Source: Cherax quadricarinatus
Lineage: Eukaryota > Arthropoda > Malacostraca > Decapoda > Parastacidae
DNA: 64,000 nucleotides
Assembly: GCF_038502225.1 (NCBI RefSeq)
Contig: NC_091341.1
Span: 4,870,139 to 4,934,138, forward strand
Direction of reading: 5' to 3'
In this document: positions 52,060 through 64,000 of the stretch, in pieces
Numbering within the stretch: position 1 is the first letter of the stretch
Layout of the letters: the number at the start of each line of letters is the position of its first letter
Notes under the pieces: generated by a model
Databases searched by the model: none
What the model was told of the DNA's origin: nothing
The model's input: only the letters and a program-made list of their open reading frames with translations
Made by a program: the position numbers and the translations under genes

Positions 52060-55000
52060 GTTGTAGTGCTCTTCGAGACCACAGGAAGTATGTTGGAGCG
52101 CTCTAAAAGAGTATAGGATGGGTGCTAGAGTGCTCGAGGAGAGTACAGGATGGGCGCTGGCGTGCTCTAATACAGTGAAGGATGGGTGCTGGATGAATGT
52201 TGGAATGCTCAGAAAGAGTAAAGGAGGGGTGCTAGAATGCTCTAATAGAAGATAGAATGAGTGTTGGAGTGCTCTGCTAGAGTACTGGTTGGACGTTGAA
52301 GTGCCCTCGAAGAGTACAGGAAGGGTGTTGGAGTGCTCTAGGAGAGTACAGGATTGATGATGGAATGCTCTGGGAAAGTAGAGGATCGATGTTCTAGTGC
52401 TCTCGGAGAGTACAGGATTGGTGTTGGACTGCTCTGGAAGAGTATAGGATGGGTGTTGGACTGTTCTGGGAGAGTATAGGATGGGTATTGGACTGTTCTG
52501 GGACAGTACAGAATGGGTATTGGACTGTTCTGGGAGTACACGATGGGTGTTGGACTGTTCTGAGAGAGTACAGGATGGGTGTTGGACTGCTCTGGGAGAG
52601 TACAGGATGGGTGTTGAACTGTTTTGGGAGAGTAAAGGATGTGTGTTGGACTGTTCTGGGAGAGTACAGGATGGGTGTTGGACTGTTCTGGAAGAGTACA
52701 GGACGGGTATTGGACTGCTCTGGGAGAGTACAGGATGGGTGTTGGACTGTTCTGGGAGAGTACAGGATGGGTGTTGGACTGTTCTGGGAGAGTACAGGAT
52801 GGGTGTTGGATTGTTCTGCGAGTACAGGATGGGCACTGGACTGTTCTGGGAGAGTACAGGATGGGTGTTGGACTGTTCTGGGAGAGTACAGGATGGGTGT
52901 TGGACTGTTCAGGAAGAGTACAGGATTGGTATTGGACTATTCTGGGAGAGTACAGGATGGGTGTTGGACTGTTCTGGCAGAGCACAGGATGGGCATGGGA
53001 CTGTTCTTGGAGACTACAAAATCGGTATTGGACTGTTCTGGGAGAGTACAGGTTTGGTATGGGACTGTACTGGGAGAGTACAAGTTGGGTATGGGACTGT
53101 TTTGGGAGAGTACAGGATGGGTATGGGACTGTTCTGGGAGAGTACGGGATGGGTATGGGACTGTTCTGGGAGAGTACAGGATGGGTATTGGACTGTTCTG
53201 GGAGAGTAAAGGATGGGTATTGGACTGTTCTGGGAGAGTACAGGATGGGTATTGGACTGTTCTGGGAGAGTACAGGATGGGTATTGGACTCTTCTGGGAG
53301 AGTACAGGATGGGCGTTGGACAGTTCTGAGAGAGTACAGGATGGGTGTTGGACGGGTCTGGGAGTACAGGATGGGCATTGGACTGTTCTGGGAGAGTACA
53401 GGATGAGTTTTGCACTACTCTGGGAGAGTACAGGATTGGTATTGGACTATTCTGCGAGAGTACAGGATAGGGAGAGTACAGGTTTGGTATTTGACTATTC
53501 TGGGAGAGTACAGGATGGGTATTGGACTGTTCTGGGAGAGTACAGGATGGGTGTTGAACTGTTCTGAGAGAGTACAGGAACGGTGTTGGACTGTTCTGGG
53601 AGAGTACAGGATGGGCATGGGACTGTTCTGGGAGAGTACAGAATGGGTACCGGACTGTTCTGGGAGAGTAAAAGATGGGTATTGGACTGTTTTGGGAACG
53701 TACAGGATGGGTATTGGACTGTTCTGGGAGCGTACAGGATGGGTGTTGGACTGTTCTGGGAGAGTACAGGATGGGCATGGGACTGTTCTGGGAGAGTATA
53801 GGATGGGTGTTGGAATGTTCTGAGAGAGTACAGAATGGGTGTTGCATTATTCTCTGAGAGTACAGGATGGGTATTGGACTAATCTGCGAGAGTACAGGAT
53901 GGGTATGGGACTGTTCTGGAAGAGTACAGGATGGGTGTTGGACTGTTCTGGGAGAGTACAGAATGGGTGTTGGACTGTTCTGGGAAAGTACAGGTTGGGT
54001 ATGGGACTGTTCTGAGAGAGTACAGGCTGGGTATGGGACTGTTCTGGGAGAGTACAGGAAGGGTATGGGACTGTTCTGGGAGAGTACAGGATGGGTATGG
54101 GACTGTTCTGGGAGAATACAGGATGGGTGTTGGACTGTTCTGGGAGAGTACAGGATGGGTATTGGACTGTTCTGGGAGAGTACAGGATGGGTATTGGACT
54201 GTTCTGGGAGAGTACAGGATAGGTGTTGGACGGTTCTGGGAGTACAGGATGGGCATTGGACTGTTCTGGGAGAGTACAGGATGGGTTTTTCATTACTCTG
54301 GGAGAGTACAGGATTGGTATTGGACAATTCTGGGAGAGTACAGGATAGGCTTTGCACTATTCTGGGAGAGTACAGGTTTGGTATTTGACTATTCTGGGAG
54401 AGTACAGGATGGGTGTTGGACTGTTCTGGGATAGTACACGATGGGTATTGGACTGTTCTGGGAGAGTAAAGGATGGGTGTTGGACTGTTCTGAGAGAGTA
54501 CAGGAAGGGTGTTGGACTGTTCTGGGAGAGTACAGGATGGGCATGGGACTGTTAATGGAGAGTACAGGATGGGTATAGGACTGTTGTGGGAGAATACAGG
54601 ATGGGTGTTGGACTGTTCTGGGAGAGTACAGGATGGGTATTGGACTTTTCTGGGAGAGTAAAGGATGGGTATTGGACTGCTCTGGGAGAGTACAGGATGG
54701 GTATTGGACTGTTCTGGGAGAGTACAGGATGGGTATTGGACTCTTCTGGGAGAGTACAGGATGGGCGTTGGACAGTTCTGAGAGAGTACAGGATGGGTGT
54801 TGGACGGTTCTGGGAGTACAGGATGGGCATTGGACTGTTCTGGGAGTACAGGATGGGCATTGGACTGTTCTGGGAGAGTACAGGATGGGATTTGCACTAC
54901 TGTGGGAGAGTACAGGATTGGTATTGGACTATTCTGCGAGAGTACAGAATAGGGAGAGTACAGGTTTGGTATTTCACTATTCTGGGAGAGTACAGGATGG

Positions 55001-58000
55001 GTATTGGACTGTTCTGGGAGAGTACAGGATGGGTGTTGGACTGTTCTGAGAGAGTACAGGAAGGGTGTTGGACTGTTCTGGGAGAGTAAAGGATGGGTAT
55101 TGGACTGTTTTGGGAACGTACAGGATGGGTATTGGACTGTTCTGGGAGCGTACAGGATGGGTGTTGGACTGTTCTGGGAGAGTACAGGATGGGCATGGGA
55201 CTGTTCTGGGAGAGTACAGGATGGGTGTTGGACTGTTCTGAGAGAGTACAGAATGGGTGTTGCATTATTCTCTGAGAGTACAGGATGAGTATTGGACTAA
55301 TCTGCGAGAGTACAGGATGGGTATGGGACTGTTCTGGGAGAGTACAGGATGGGTGTTGGACTGTTCTGGGAGAGTACAGAATGGGTGTTGGACTGTTCTG
55401 GGAGAGTACAGAATGGGTGTTGGACTGTTCTGGGAGAGTACAGGTTGGGTATGGGACTGTTCTGAGAGAGTACAGGTTGGGTATGGGACTGTTCTGAGAG
55501 AGTACAGGTTGGGTATGGGACTGTTCTGAGAGAGTACAGGTTAGGTATGGGACTGTTCTGAGAGAGTACAGGAAGGGTATGGGACTGTTCTGGGAGAGTA
55601 CAGGATGCGTATGGGACTGTTCTGGGAGAATACAGGATGGGTGTTGGACTGTTCTGGGAGAGTACAGGATGGGTATTGGACTGTTCTGGGAGAGTACAGG
55701 ATGGGTAATGGACTCTTCTGGGAGAGTACAGGATGGGTATTGGACTGTTCTGGGAGAGTACAGGATGGGTATTGGACTCTTCTGGGAGAGTACAGGATAG
55801 GCTTTGCACTATTCTGGGAGAGTACAGGTTTGGTATTTGACTATTCTGGGAGAGTACAGGATGGGTGTTGGACTGTTCTGGGATAGTACAGGATGGGTAT
55901 TGGACTGTTCTGGGAGAGTAAAGGATGGGCATGGGACTGTTAAGGGAGAGTACTTGATGGGTACCGGACTGTTCTGGGAGAGTAAAGAATGGGTATTGGA
56001 CTGTTTTGGGAGCGTACAGGATGGGTACTGGACTGTTCTGGGAGCGTACAGGATGGGTGTTGGACTGTTCTGGGAGATTACAGGACGGGTATTGGACTGC
56101 TCTTTGAGAGTACAGGATGGGTGTTGGACTGTTCTGGAAGAGTACAGGATGGGTGTTGGACTGTTCTTGGAGAGTACAGGATGGGTGTTGGACTGTTCTG
56201 GGAGAGTACAGAATGGGTGTTGGATTGTTCCGGGAGAATACAGGATGGGTATTGGACTGTTCTGGGAGAGTACAGAATGGGTGTTGAACTGTTCTGAGAG
56301 AGTACAGGATGGGTGTTGGACTGTTCTGGTAGAGTACAGGATGGGTACTGGCCTGTTCTGGGAGAGTACAGGATGGGTGTTGGACTGTTCTGGGAGAGTA
56401 CAGGATTGGCATGGGACTGTCCTGGGAGAGTACAGGATTGGTTTTGGACTGTTCCTGGAGAGTACAGAATGGGTGTTGGACTGTTCTAGGAGAGTACAGG
56501 ATGGGTGTTGGACTGTTCTGGGAGAGTACAGGATGGGTATTGGACTGTTCTGGTAAAGTACAGGATGTGTATTGGACTGTTTTGGGAGAGTACAGGAAAA
56601 GTATTGGACTGTACTGGGAGAGTATAGGATTGGTGTAGGACTGTTCTGAGAGAGTACATGATGGGTTTTGGACTGCACTAGGAGAGTACAGGACGGGTAT
56701 TGGACTGCTCTGGGAGAGTACAGGATGGGTGTTGGAATGTTCTGGGAGAGTACAGGATCGGTGTTGGACTGTTCTGGGAGAGTACAGGATGGGTGTTGGA
56801 CTGTTCTGGGAGAGTACAGGATGGGTATTGGACTGTTCTGGTAGAGTACAGGATGGGTATTGGACTGGTCTGGGAGAGTCAAGGATGGGGCTTGGACTGT
56901 TCTGTGAGAGTAAAGGATGGGTGTTGGACTGTTCTGAGAGAGTACAGGATTGGTGTTGGACTGTTCTGGGAGAGTACAGGACGGGTATAGGACTGTTCTG
57001 GGAGAGTACAGGATGGGTATTGGACTGTTCTGGGAGAGTACAGGATGGGTGTTTGGCTTTTCTGGGAGAGTACAGGATGGGCATGGGACTGTTCTGGAAG
57101 AGTAAAGGATGCGTATTGGACTGTTCTGGGAGAGTACAGGATGGGTATTGGACTGTTCTGGGAGAGTACAGGATGGGTGTTGGACTGTTCTGGGAGAGTA
57201 CAGGATTGGTGTTGGACTGTTCTGGGAGAGTACAGGATGGGTATTGGACTGTTCAGGGAGAGTACAGGATGGGTATTGGACTTTTCTGGGAGAGTACAGG
57301 ACGGGCTTTGGACTGCACTAGGAGAGTACAGGAAGGGTATTGGACTGCTCTGGGAGAGTACGGGATGGGTGTTGGACTGTTCTGGGAGAGTACAGGATGG
57401 GTGTTGGACTGTTCTGGGAGAGTACAGGATGGGTGTTGGATGGTTCCGGGAGAGTACAGGACGGGTATTGGACTTCTCTGGGAGAGTACAGGATGGGTGC
57501 TGGACTGTTCTGGGAGAGTACAGGATGGGTGTTGGATGGTTCCGGGAGAGTACAGGATGGGTATTGGACTGTTCTGGGAGAGTACAGGATGGGTGTTGAA
57601 CTGTTCTGAGTACAGGATGGGTGTTGGACTGTTCAGGGAGTGTACAGGATGGGTATTGGACTGTTCTGGGAGAGTACAGGATGGGTGTTGGACTGTTCTG
57701 GGAGAGTACAGGATGGGTGTTAAACTGTTCTAGGAGAGTACAGGATGGGCATGGGCCTGTTCTGGGAGAGTACAGGATGGGCATGGGACTATTCTTGTAG
57801 AGTACAGGATTAGTGTTTGACTGTTCAGGGAGAGTACAGGATTGGTATTGGACTGTTCCTGGAGAGTACAGAATGGGTATTGGACTATTCTGGGGGAGTA
57901 CAGGATGGGTGTTGGACTGTTCTGGTAGAGTACACGATGGGTGTTGGACTGTTCTGGGAGAGTACAAGATGGGTGTTGGACTATCGTGGGAGAGTACAGG

Positions 58001-61000
58001 ATGGGTTTTGGCGTGCACTAGGAGAGTACAGGATGGGTGTTGGACTGTTCTGGAGAGTACAGCACGGGTATTGGACTGCTCTGGGAGAGTACAGGATGGG
58101 TGTTGGACTGTTCTGGAAGAGTACAGGATGGGTTTTGGACTGCACTAGGAGAGTACAGGATGGGTTTTGGACTGCACTAGGAGAGTACAGGATGGATATT
58201 GGACAGCTCTGGGAGAGTACAGGATGGCCGTTGGACTGTTCTGGGAGAGTACAGGATGGGTGTTGAACTGTTCTGGGAGAGTACAGGATTCGTATTGGAC
58301 TGTTCCTGGAGAGTACAGAATGGGTATTGGACTGTTCTGGGAGAGTACAGGATGGGTGTTGGACTGTTCTGGGAGAGTACAGGATGGGTGTTGGACTGTT
58401 CTGGGAGAGTACAGGATGGGTTTTGGACTGCACTAGGAGAGTAGAGGACGGGTATTGGACTGCTGTGGGAGAGTACAGAATGGATGTTGGACTGTTCTGG
58501 AAGAGTACAGGATGGGTTTTGGACTGCACTAGGAGAGTACAGGACGGCTATTGGACTGCTCTGGGAGAGTACTGGATGGGTGTTGGACTGTTCTGCGATA
58601 GTACAGGATGGGTATTGGACTGTTCTGGGAGAGTACAGGATGGGTGTTGGACTGTTCTGGGAGAGTACAGGATGGGTGTTGGACTGTTCTGGGAGAGTAC
58701 AGGATGGGTGTTGGACTGTTCTGGGAGAGTACAGGATGGGTGTTGGACTGTTCTGGGAGAGTACAGGATGGGTGTTGGACTGTTCTGGGAGAGTACAGGA
58801 TGGGTGTTGGACTGTTTTAAGAGAGTACAGGATGGGTGTTGGACTGTTCTAAGAGAGTACAGGATGGGTGTTGGACTGTTCTGGTAGAGTACAGGATGGG
58901 TATTGGACTGATCTGGGAGAGTACAGGAAAGGTATTGGACTGTTCTGGGAGAGTCTGGGAGAGTACAGGATTGGTAATGGACTGTTCTCGGAGAGCACAG
59001 CATGGGCATTGGACTGTTCTGGGAGAGTACAGGAAGGGTGTTGGACTGTTCTGGGAGAGTATAGGATTGGTGTAGGACTGTTCTGGGAGAGTACATGATG
59101 GGTTTTGGACTGCTCTGGGAGAGTACAGGATGGGTGTTGGACTGTTCTGGAAGAGTACAGGATGGGTCTTGGAATGCACTAAGAGAGTACAGGACTGGTA
59201 TTGGACTGCTCTTGTAGAGTACAGGATCGGTGTTGGACTGTTCTGGGAGAGTACAGGATGGGTGTTGAACTGTTGTGGGAGAGTACAGGATGGGTGTTGG
59301 AGAGTATAGGATGGGTATTGGACTGTTCTGGGAGAGTACAGGATGGGTGTTGGACTGTTCTTGGAGAGTACAGGATGGGTATTGGACTGTTCTGGGAGAG
59401 TACAGGATGGGTGTTGGACTGCTCTGGGAGAGTACAGGATGGGTGTTGGACTGTTCTGGGAGAGTACAGGATGTGTGTTGGACTGTTCTTGGAGAGTACA
59501 GGATGGGTGTTGGACTGTTATGGAAGAGTACAGGATGGGTTTTGTACTGCACTAGGAGAGTGCAGGACTGATATTGGACTGCTCTGGGAGAGTACAGGAT
59601 GGGTATTGGACTGTTCTGGGAGAGTACAGGATGGGTGTTGGGCTGTTCTGAGAGAGTACAGGATGGGTGTTGGACTGCTCTGGGAGAGTACAGGATTGGT
59701 ATTGGACTGTTCTGGGAGAGTAAAGGATGGGTATTGGACTGTTCTGGGAGAGTACAGGATGGGTGTTGGACTGCATTAAGAGAGTACAGGACGGGTATTG
59801 GACTGCTCTGGGAGAGTACAGGATGAGTGTTGGACTGTTCTGGAAGAGTACAGGATGGGTGTTGGACTGCATTAAGAGAGTACAGGAAGGGTATTGGACT
59901 GCTCTGGGAGAGTACAGGATGGGCATTGGACTGCTCTAGGAGAGTACAGGATGGGTGATGGACTATGCTGGGAGCGTACAGAATGGGTATTGGACTATTC
60001 TGGGAGAGTACAGGATGGGAGTTGGACTATTCTGGGAGAGTACAGGATGGGTGTTGGACTATTCTTGGAGAGTACAGGATTGGTGTTGGACTGTTCTGGG
60101 AGAATACAGGATGGGTGTTGGACTGTTCTGGGAGAATACAGGATGGGTGTTGGACTTTTCTGGAGGAGTACATGATGGGTTTTGGACTGCACTAGGAGAG
60201 TACAGGACTGGTATTGGACTGCTCTGGGAGAGTACAGGATGGGTATTGGACTGTTCTGGGAGAATACAGGATGGGTGTTGGACTGTTCTGGGAGAGTACA
60301 GAATGGGTATTGGACTGTTCTGGGAGAGTACAGGATGGGTATTGGACTGTTCTGGGAGAGTACAGGATGGGTGTTGGACTGTTCTGGGAGAGTACAGGAT
60401 GGGCATGGGACTGTTCTGGGAGAGTACAGGATTGGTATTGGACTGTTCTGGGAGAGTACAGCATGGGTATTGGACTGCTCTGGGAGAGTACAGGATGGGT
60501 GTTGGACTGTACTGGAAGAGTACAGGATGGGTTTTGGACTGCACTAGGAGAGTACAGGATGGATATTGGACAGCTCTGGGAGAATACAGGATGGCCGTTG
60601 GACTGTTCTGGGAGAGTACAGGATGGGTGTTGGACTGTTCTGGGAGAGTAGAGGATGGGTGTTGGACTGTTCTGGGAGAGTAGAGGATGGGTGTTGGACT
60701 GTTCTGCGATAGTACAGGATGGGTATTGGACTGTTCTGGGAGAGTACAGGATGGGTGTTGGACTGTTCTGGGAGAGTACAGGATGGGTGTTGGACTGCAC
60801 TAGGAGAGTACAGGACGGGTATTGGAATGCTCTGGGAGAGTACAGGATGGGTGTTGGACTGTTCTGGGAGAGTACAGGATGGGTGTTGGACTGTTCTGAG
60901 AGAGTACAGGATGGGTATTGGACTGTTCTGGGAGAGTACAAGATGGGTGTTGGACTGTTCTGGGAGAGTACAAGATGGGTGTTGGACTGTTCTGGGAGAG

Positions 61001-61770
61001 TACAGGATGGGTGTTGGACTGTTCTGGCAGAGTACAGGATGGGTGTTGGACTGTTCTGAGAGAGTACAGGATGGGTTTTACACTATTCTGGGAGAGTACA
61101 GGATTGGTATTGGACTGTTCTGGGAGAGTAAAGGATGGGTATTGGACTGTTCTGGGAGAGTACAGGATGGGTATTGGACTGTTCTGGGAGAGTAAAGGAT
61201 GGGTATTGGACTGTTCTGGGAGAGTAAAGGATGGGTATTGGACTGTTCTGGGAGAGTACAGGATTGGTATTGGACTGTTCTGGGAGAGTAAAGGATGGGT
61301 ATTGGACTGTTCTGGGAGAGTAAAGGATGGGTATTGGACTGTTCTGGGAGAGTACAGGATGGGTATTGGACTGTTCTGGGAGAGTACAGGATGGGTATTG
61401 GATTGTTCTGAGAGAGTACAGGATGGGTGTTGGACTGTTCTGGGAGAGTACAGGATGTGTATTGGATTGTTCTGAGAGAGTACAGGATGGGTATTGGACT
61501 GTTCTGGGAGAGTACAGGATGGGTATTGGATTGTTCTGGGAGAGTACAGGATGGGTATTGGACTGTTCTGGGAGAGTACAGGATGGGTATTGGATTGTTC
61601 TGAGAGAGTACAGGATGGGTGTTGGACTGTTCTGGGAGAGTACAGGATGGGTATTGGATTGTTCTGGGAGAGTACAGGATGGGTATTGGACTGTTCTGGG
61701 AGAGTACAGGATGGGTATTGGATTGTTCTGAGAGAGTACAGGATGGGTGTTGGTGTGCTGTAGAAGAGTA
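52060..61770. repeat. 32-bp satellite array, about 300 copies (9.7 kb)
   Basis: Unit GGGAGAGTACAGGATGGGTG followed by TTGGACTGTTCT. Main variable sites are GTGTT/GTATT/GCATG in the middle and GTTCTGGG/GCACTAGG/GTTCTGAG at the end. The left edge (52060-52440) is diverged, and the blocks at 58600-58830 and 61090-61740 are nearly uniform. Three units give 96 bp, so frames of up to 627 codons stay open on both strands; none has a domain or start context, and I do not call a gene. Higher-order copies are present (see findings). Confidence 0.97.
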
Positions 61771-61772
61771 CA

Positions 61773-61967
61773 GGTAAAACTGGTCAATTAGAAATTACTC
61801 TTTTAAAGCCGTTTCTTAAATTTTTTCTTATACATTAAAAGATATATTTTTTCACTTACGTTAAAATAAAATTTAATTATTTTTTACCAGAAGAACCTTG
61901 CCTTATTCGGCAAGAAGTGCGTTGCTTTTTTATCCAAAATAGCAACTTTTTCTTATTCGGTACGACA
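61773..61967 (+). mobile_element. MITE, 5'-truncated and internally deleted, at the satellite edge
   Basis: Starts at GGTAAAACTGGTCAATTA, which directly continues the last satellite unit. The right terminal repeat is TATTCGGTACGACA (61954-61967, one mismatch). About half the interior is missing. Confidence 0.8.
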
Positions 61968-61984
61968 TATAAATATATTAATGC

Positions 61985-63860
61985 AACCACAAACAAGTGG
62001 CATTTTTAGCAATAATAAACTGCTGCTAGCCGGAAATTGATCCCATATTTCATTCATGGACAATTCTGCTATATATATATTATAATGAAAGTTTAGTGCT
62101 AAACCCACGAAGGACCCACAGTTGCAGGGTTGGGTGTGCTTACTATTTATTATGCTTGATCTGAGAATAGCTATTGTGAGGAGTGCTGAAGGCAGTACAA
62201 TCCAAGGTTGTGTAATAAATTTGTTACTGTCAAATATCATAGTGGGTGTGTGTGTCGCAGGTGGGGCCGTCAGCGAGGAGGGAAGATAAAGTAAGGGTGT
62301 TAGAGCAGTGACGACATCGAAGATAAATTCTGGTGCTCGCTGGTAAACAGGACAGGCCAATAGAATGCTGACTCACTGAAATTGCAACCTGACAATTCTC
62401 ACAGAGTGGAACTGGACGCCTTTCCATGAGGTACCCATGTGTGAGACCTGTGTGCACAAAGCGAAGACGGGATAGCGTCGTCTCCCAACCACGACCTCGA
62501 TTATAAGATGACCAGGATCCTAAACACGGGTTGAAAGAATGTAATTTGTTATGAATCAACTCAGACGAGCGTTATTGCCAACGGTTGCGCACCTGGCTAG
62601 AGATTACAGCAAAATAGTCTGAGAATGGAATACCTCTATATGAAACCTGAGGTCATGCACCGTTGACCTCGCAGCAGCGTCCACCTGCTCGTTGCCCTGA
62701 ACATCAACATAACTGGGGACCCAGAAGAAAATTATTTCATTGTTTTTGCTTGAAATACGGCGAAACCAAAGTTGTATACGAAGAACTAGGGAATGAGGAA
62801 TTTTTTTTTTTTTTTGATAACTGGCAAATCACTAAAGGAGTCTGAGATTACCACAAATGTTAAGGGAGGTCAGGATGCAATACGTATAATTGCTATGAGA
62901 ACTGCATACAGCTCAGCTGTGAAAATGCTTGCCGAGTCTAATAAATGACCTCGCATAACACTCCGGGAACACTGCTACAAGCCGGACACCCTAAGAGGAT
63001 TTAGAACCTTCAGTGTAAACTGAAATGGCGTAAGAATGAGACAAAAAGTGGTCGAGAAAAAGGGAACAACTTTAGATATCCGAACTTTCGCGCACGGCAG
63101 TGGGAAAGAACAGGCTTGAAATGTCGGAACCTTCCAAGGAGAAAGAGAAAAGTTAGATGCAAGATGAACATATAAAGAGAGCAACTGAAGTGAAACCAAG
63201 AGCGAGTGAAGACGCAGAGAAAAGTAATAGAGTAAACAGGGGCGGCGAACAAATAATAGACCTCTACTAACGTCCGTTACTATCCTGTATGTAGAAGTAT
63301 CGTGAGAGTCAAGAGAGGGAACAAAATATCTAAGGCAATGGTCATCACACCGATCGTTCAAGGATGAAACATTCGCCTCTGCATATATGCTCTCAACAAG
63401 GGAAGAACGAAAACACCTAAACATAAACGTAATTCCTGACGATGGATGGGATCAAGTTGAAGAAGAGTTGCGGTAGAGGGCACAGAATATGTGTGTTTAC
63501 CACAGTTTAGTTTCGATAAAATTAGGGCTGAATGAAGTCGGAGGAGAGCTCAACGATCTACCCCTTCCGCACACGAAAGATGAGCTAGGGTTTCAAGGAG
63601 GTTCAGCCGGTTATGACAAATTACTTTCAGGGAGGTTATGTGAGGTTTCCAGGACAGCCAGCATCAAACAGAAGACCGAGAAATCTGACTGTATCACGTT
63701 CATGGACAGGGGAACCATATAGGTTTAGCGGATTATTAAACAACAGAACGTCTAGTAAAAGTAACCTGGTGCGTTTCACTAGAAAATTTAAACCCACGAG
63801 TAGTGGCTCAGTGAGAAACACGGTCAACAGCATCCCGGAGAGAGGATGCTACTAGGTAGC
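61985..63860 (-). mobile_element. I/Nimb-like LINE with RNase H domain, 5'-truncated
   Basis: Minus-strand order: RT thumb text (63855-63640), post-RT linker (63430-63000), RNase H (about 63000-62660), C-terminal region with cysteine/histidine block (62560-62280), 3' UTR and tail with the reverse of TTTAGTGCTAAACCCACGAA near 62092. An RNase H domain after the RT is characteristic of I-group LINEs (I, Nimb, R1, LOA). Confidence 0.75.
62230..63855 (-). pseudogene. LINE polyprotein: RT thumb, RNase H and C-terminal zinc-like region
   Basis: Broken frames on the minus strand. NPLNLYGSPV and VRFLGLLFDAG (about 63745-63650) mark the RT thumb, SLVESIYAEANVSSLNDR (about 63410-63357) the linker. SAELYAVLIAI, with the catalytic Glu region of RNase H, is near 62920-62880, and FWVPSYVDVQGNEQVDAAAR (62734-62675) is the helix containing the last catalytic Asp. 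HTGLTHGYLMERRPVPLCEN with C, C, H and C (62470-62340) is the terminal Cys/His block. RNase H would remove the RNA template after reverse transcription. Numerous stops make it inactive. Confidence 0.75.
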
Positions 63861-64000
63861 AGTTAGCGCCTGCACAAGCTATAGCAAGTCATCACAAAGT
63901 GATGACCAAGTATTAGATGGGAGAACAGAGGCCAGATGAAAGTAGAGAGTGATGAAAGCAAAATATTAATTTCACAAGACTACAAAATGTACACGAGTTA
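63861..64000. other. Unassigned right edge
   Basis: No recognisable feature in the last 140 bases; the expected RT palm of the LINE does not continue here. Confidence 0.5.

Noticed and set aside
52338..61787. Very long open frames (up to 627 codons) on both strands of the satellite
   Set aside because: They come from a 32-bp unit that lacks stops in its three rotating frames. Both strands are open at once, there is no domain, and the frames end wherever a unit has an indel.

Overview
The window is eukaryotic, repeat-dominated nuclear DNA, most likely from a decapod crustacean. A crayfish such as Cherax or Procambarus fits best. The grounds are long TA, GT and AAT microsatellites, animal-type LINEs of several clades, tRNA-derived SINEs, and a TA-flanked MITE with TGTCGTGCCGAATA ends that I associate from memory with crayfish assemblies. 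The species call is inference. I see no host protein-coding gene, no rRNA, no functional tRNA, no CRISPR array and no operon. The recognisable coding sequence belongs to mobile elements and most of it is broken.

Layout: 1-4664 holds two RTE-like LINE fragments, the second carrying an inserted palindromic tRNA-derived SINE, plus MITEs in TA repeats. A 100-base N gap follows (4665-4764). 4861-8283 holds two successive copies of a LINE with an R2-like endonuclease region (CCHC then RPD...D). 8284-18490 is a patchwork of MITEs, decayed LINEs, a SINE, minisatellites, GC-rich repeats and Penelope-like termini. 18489-22545 is a nearly complete CR1-like LINE on the minus strand: ORF1 with coiled coil and SGNH esterase, then ORF2 with AP endonuclease and RT, the two ORFs overlapping as UGAUG. 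22718-23506 is a zinc-knuckle ORF1 of another LINE. 24288-24417 contains two inverted hammerhead-ribozyme-like motifs. 26-32 kb has further RTE and CR1-like fragments, a second palindromic SINE family and a hAT remnant. 32705-35450 is a third copy of the R2-like LINE, split by an 887-bp solo LTR with a 5-bp target duplication. 36-43 kb holds Tc1, SINE and LINE debris and minisatellites. 44.3-47.8 kb holds 42-, 30- and 21-bp minisatellites and another CR1-like fragment. 52.06-61.77 kb is one 32-bp-unit satellite block of about 300 copies. The right end is an I/Nimb-like LINE with an RNase H domain on the minus strand.

The genes do not form a host pathway. What recurs is architecture: inverted, palindromic elements (two tRNA-SINE foldback families, Penelope-like ends in head-to-head pairs, several smaller inverted repeats) and elements nested in TA or GT microsatellites. 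The best leads are the hammerhead-like pair, the foldback SINE whose arms differ by only one 2-bp indel and which has a 13-bp target duplication, the nested solo LTR, the UGAUG-coupled CR1 element and the 32-bp satellite.
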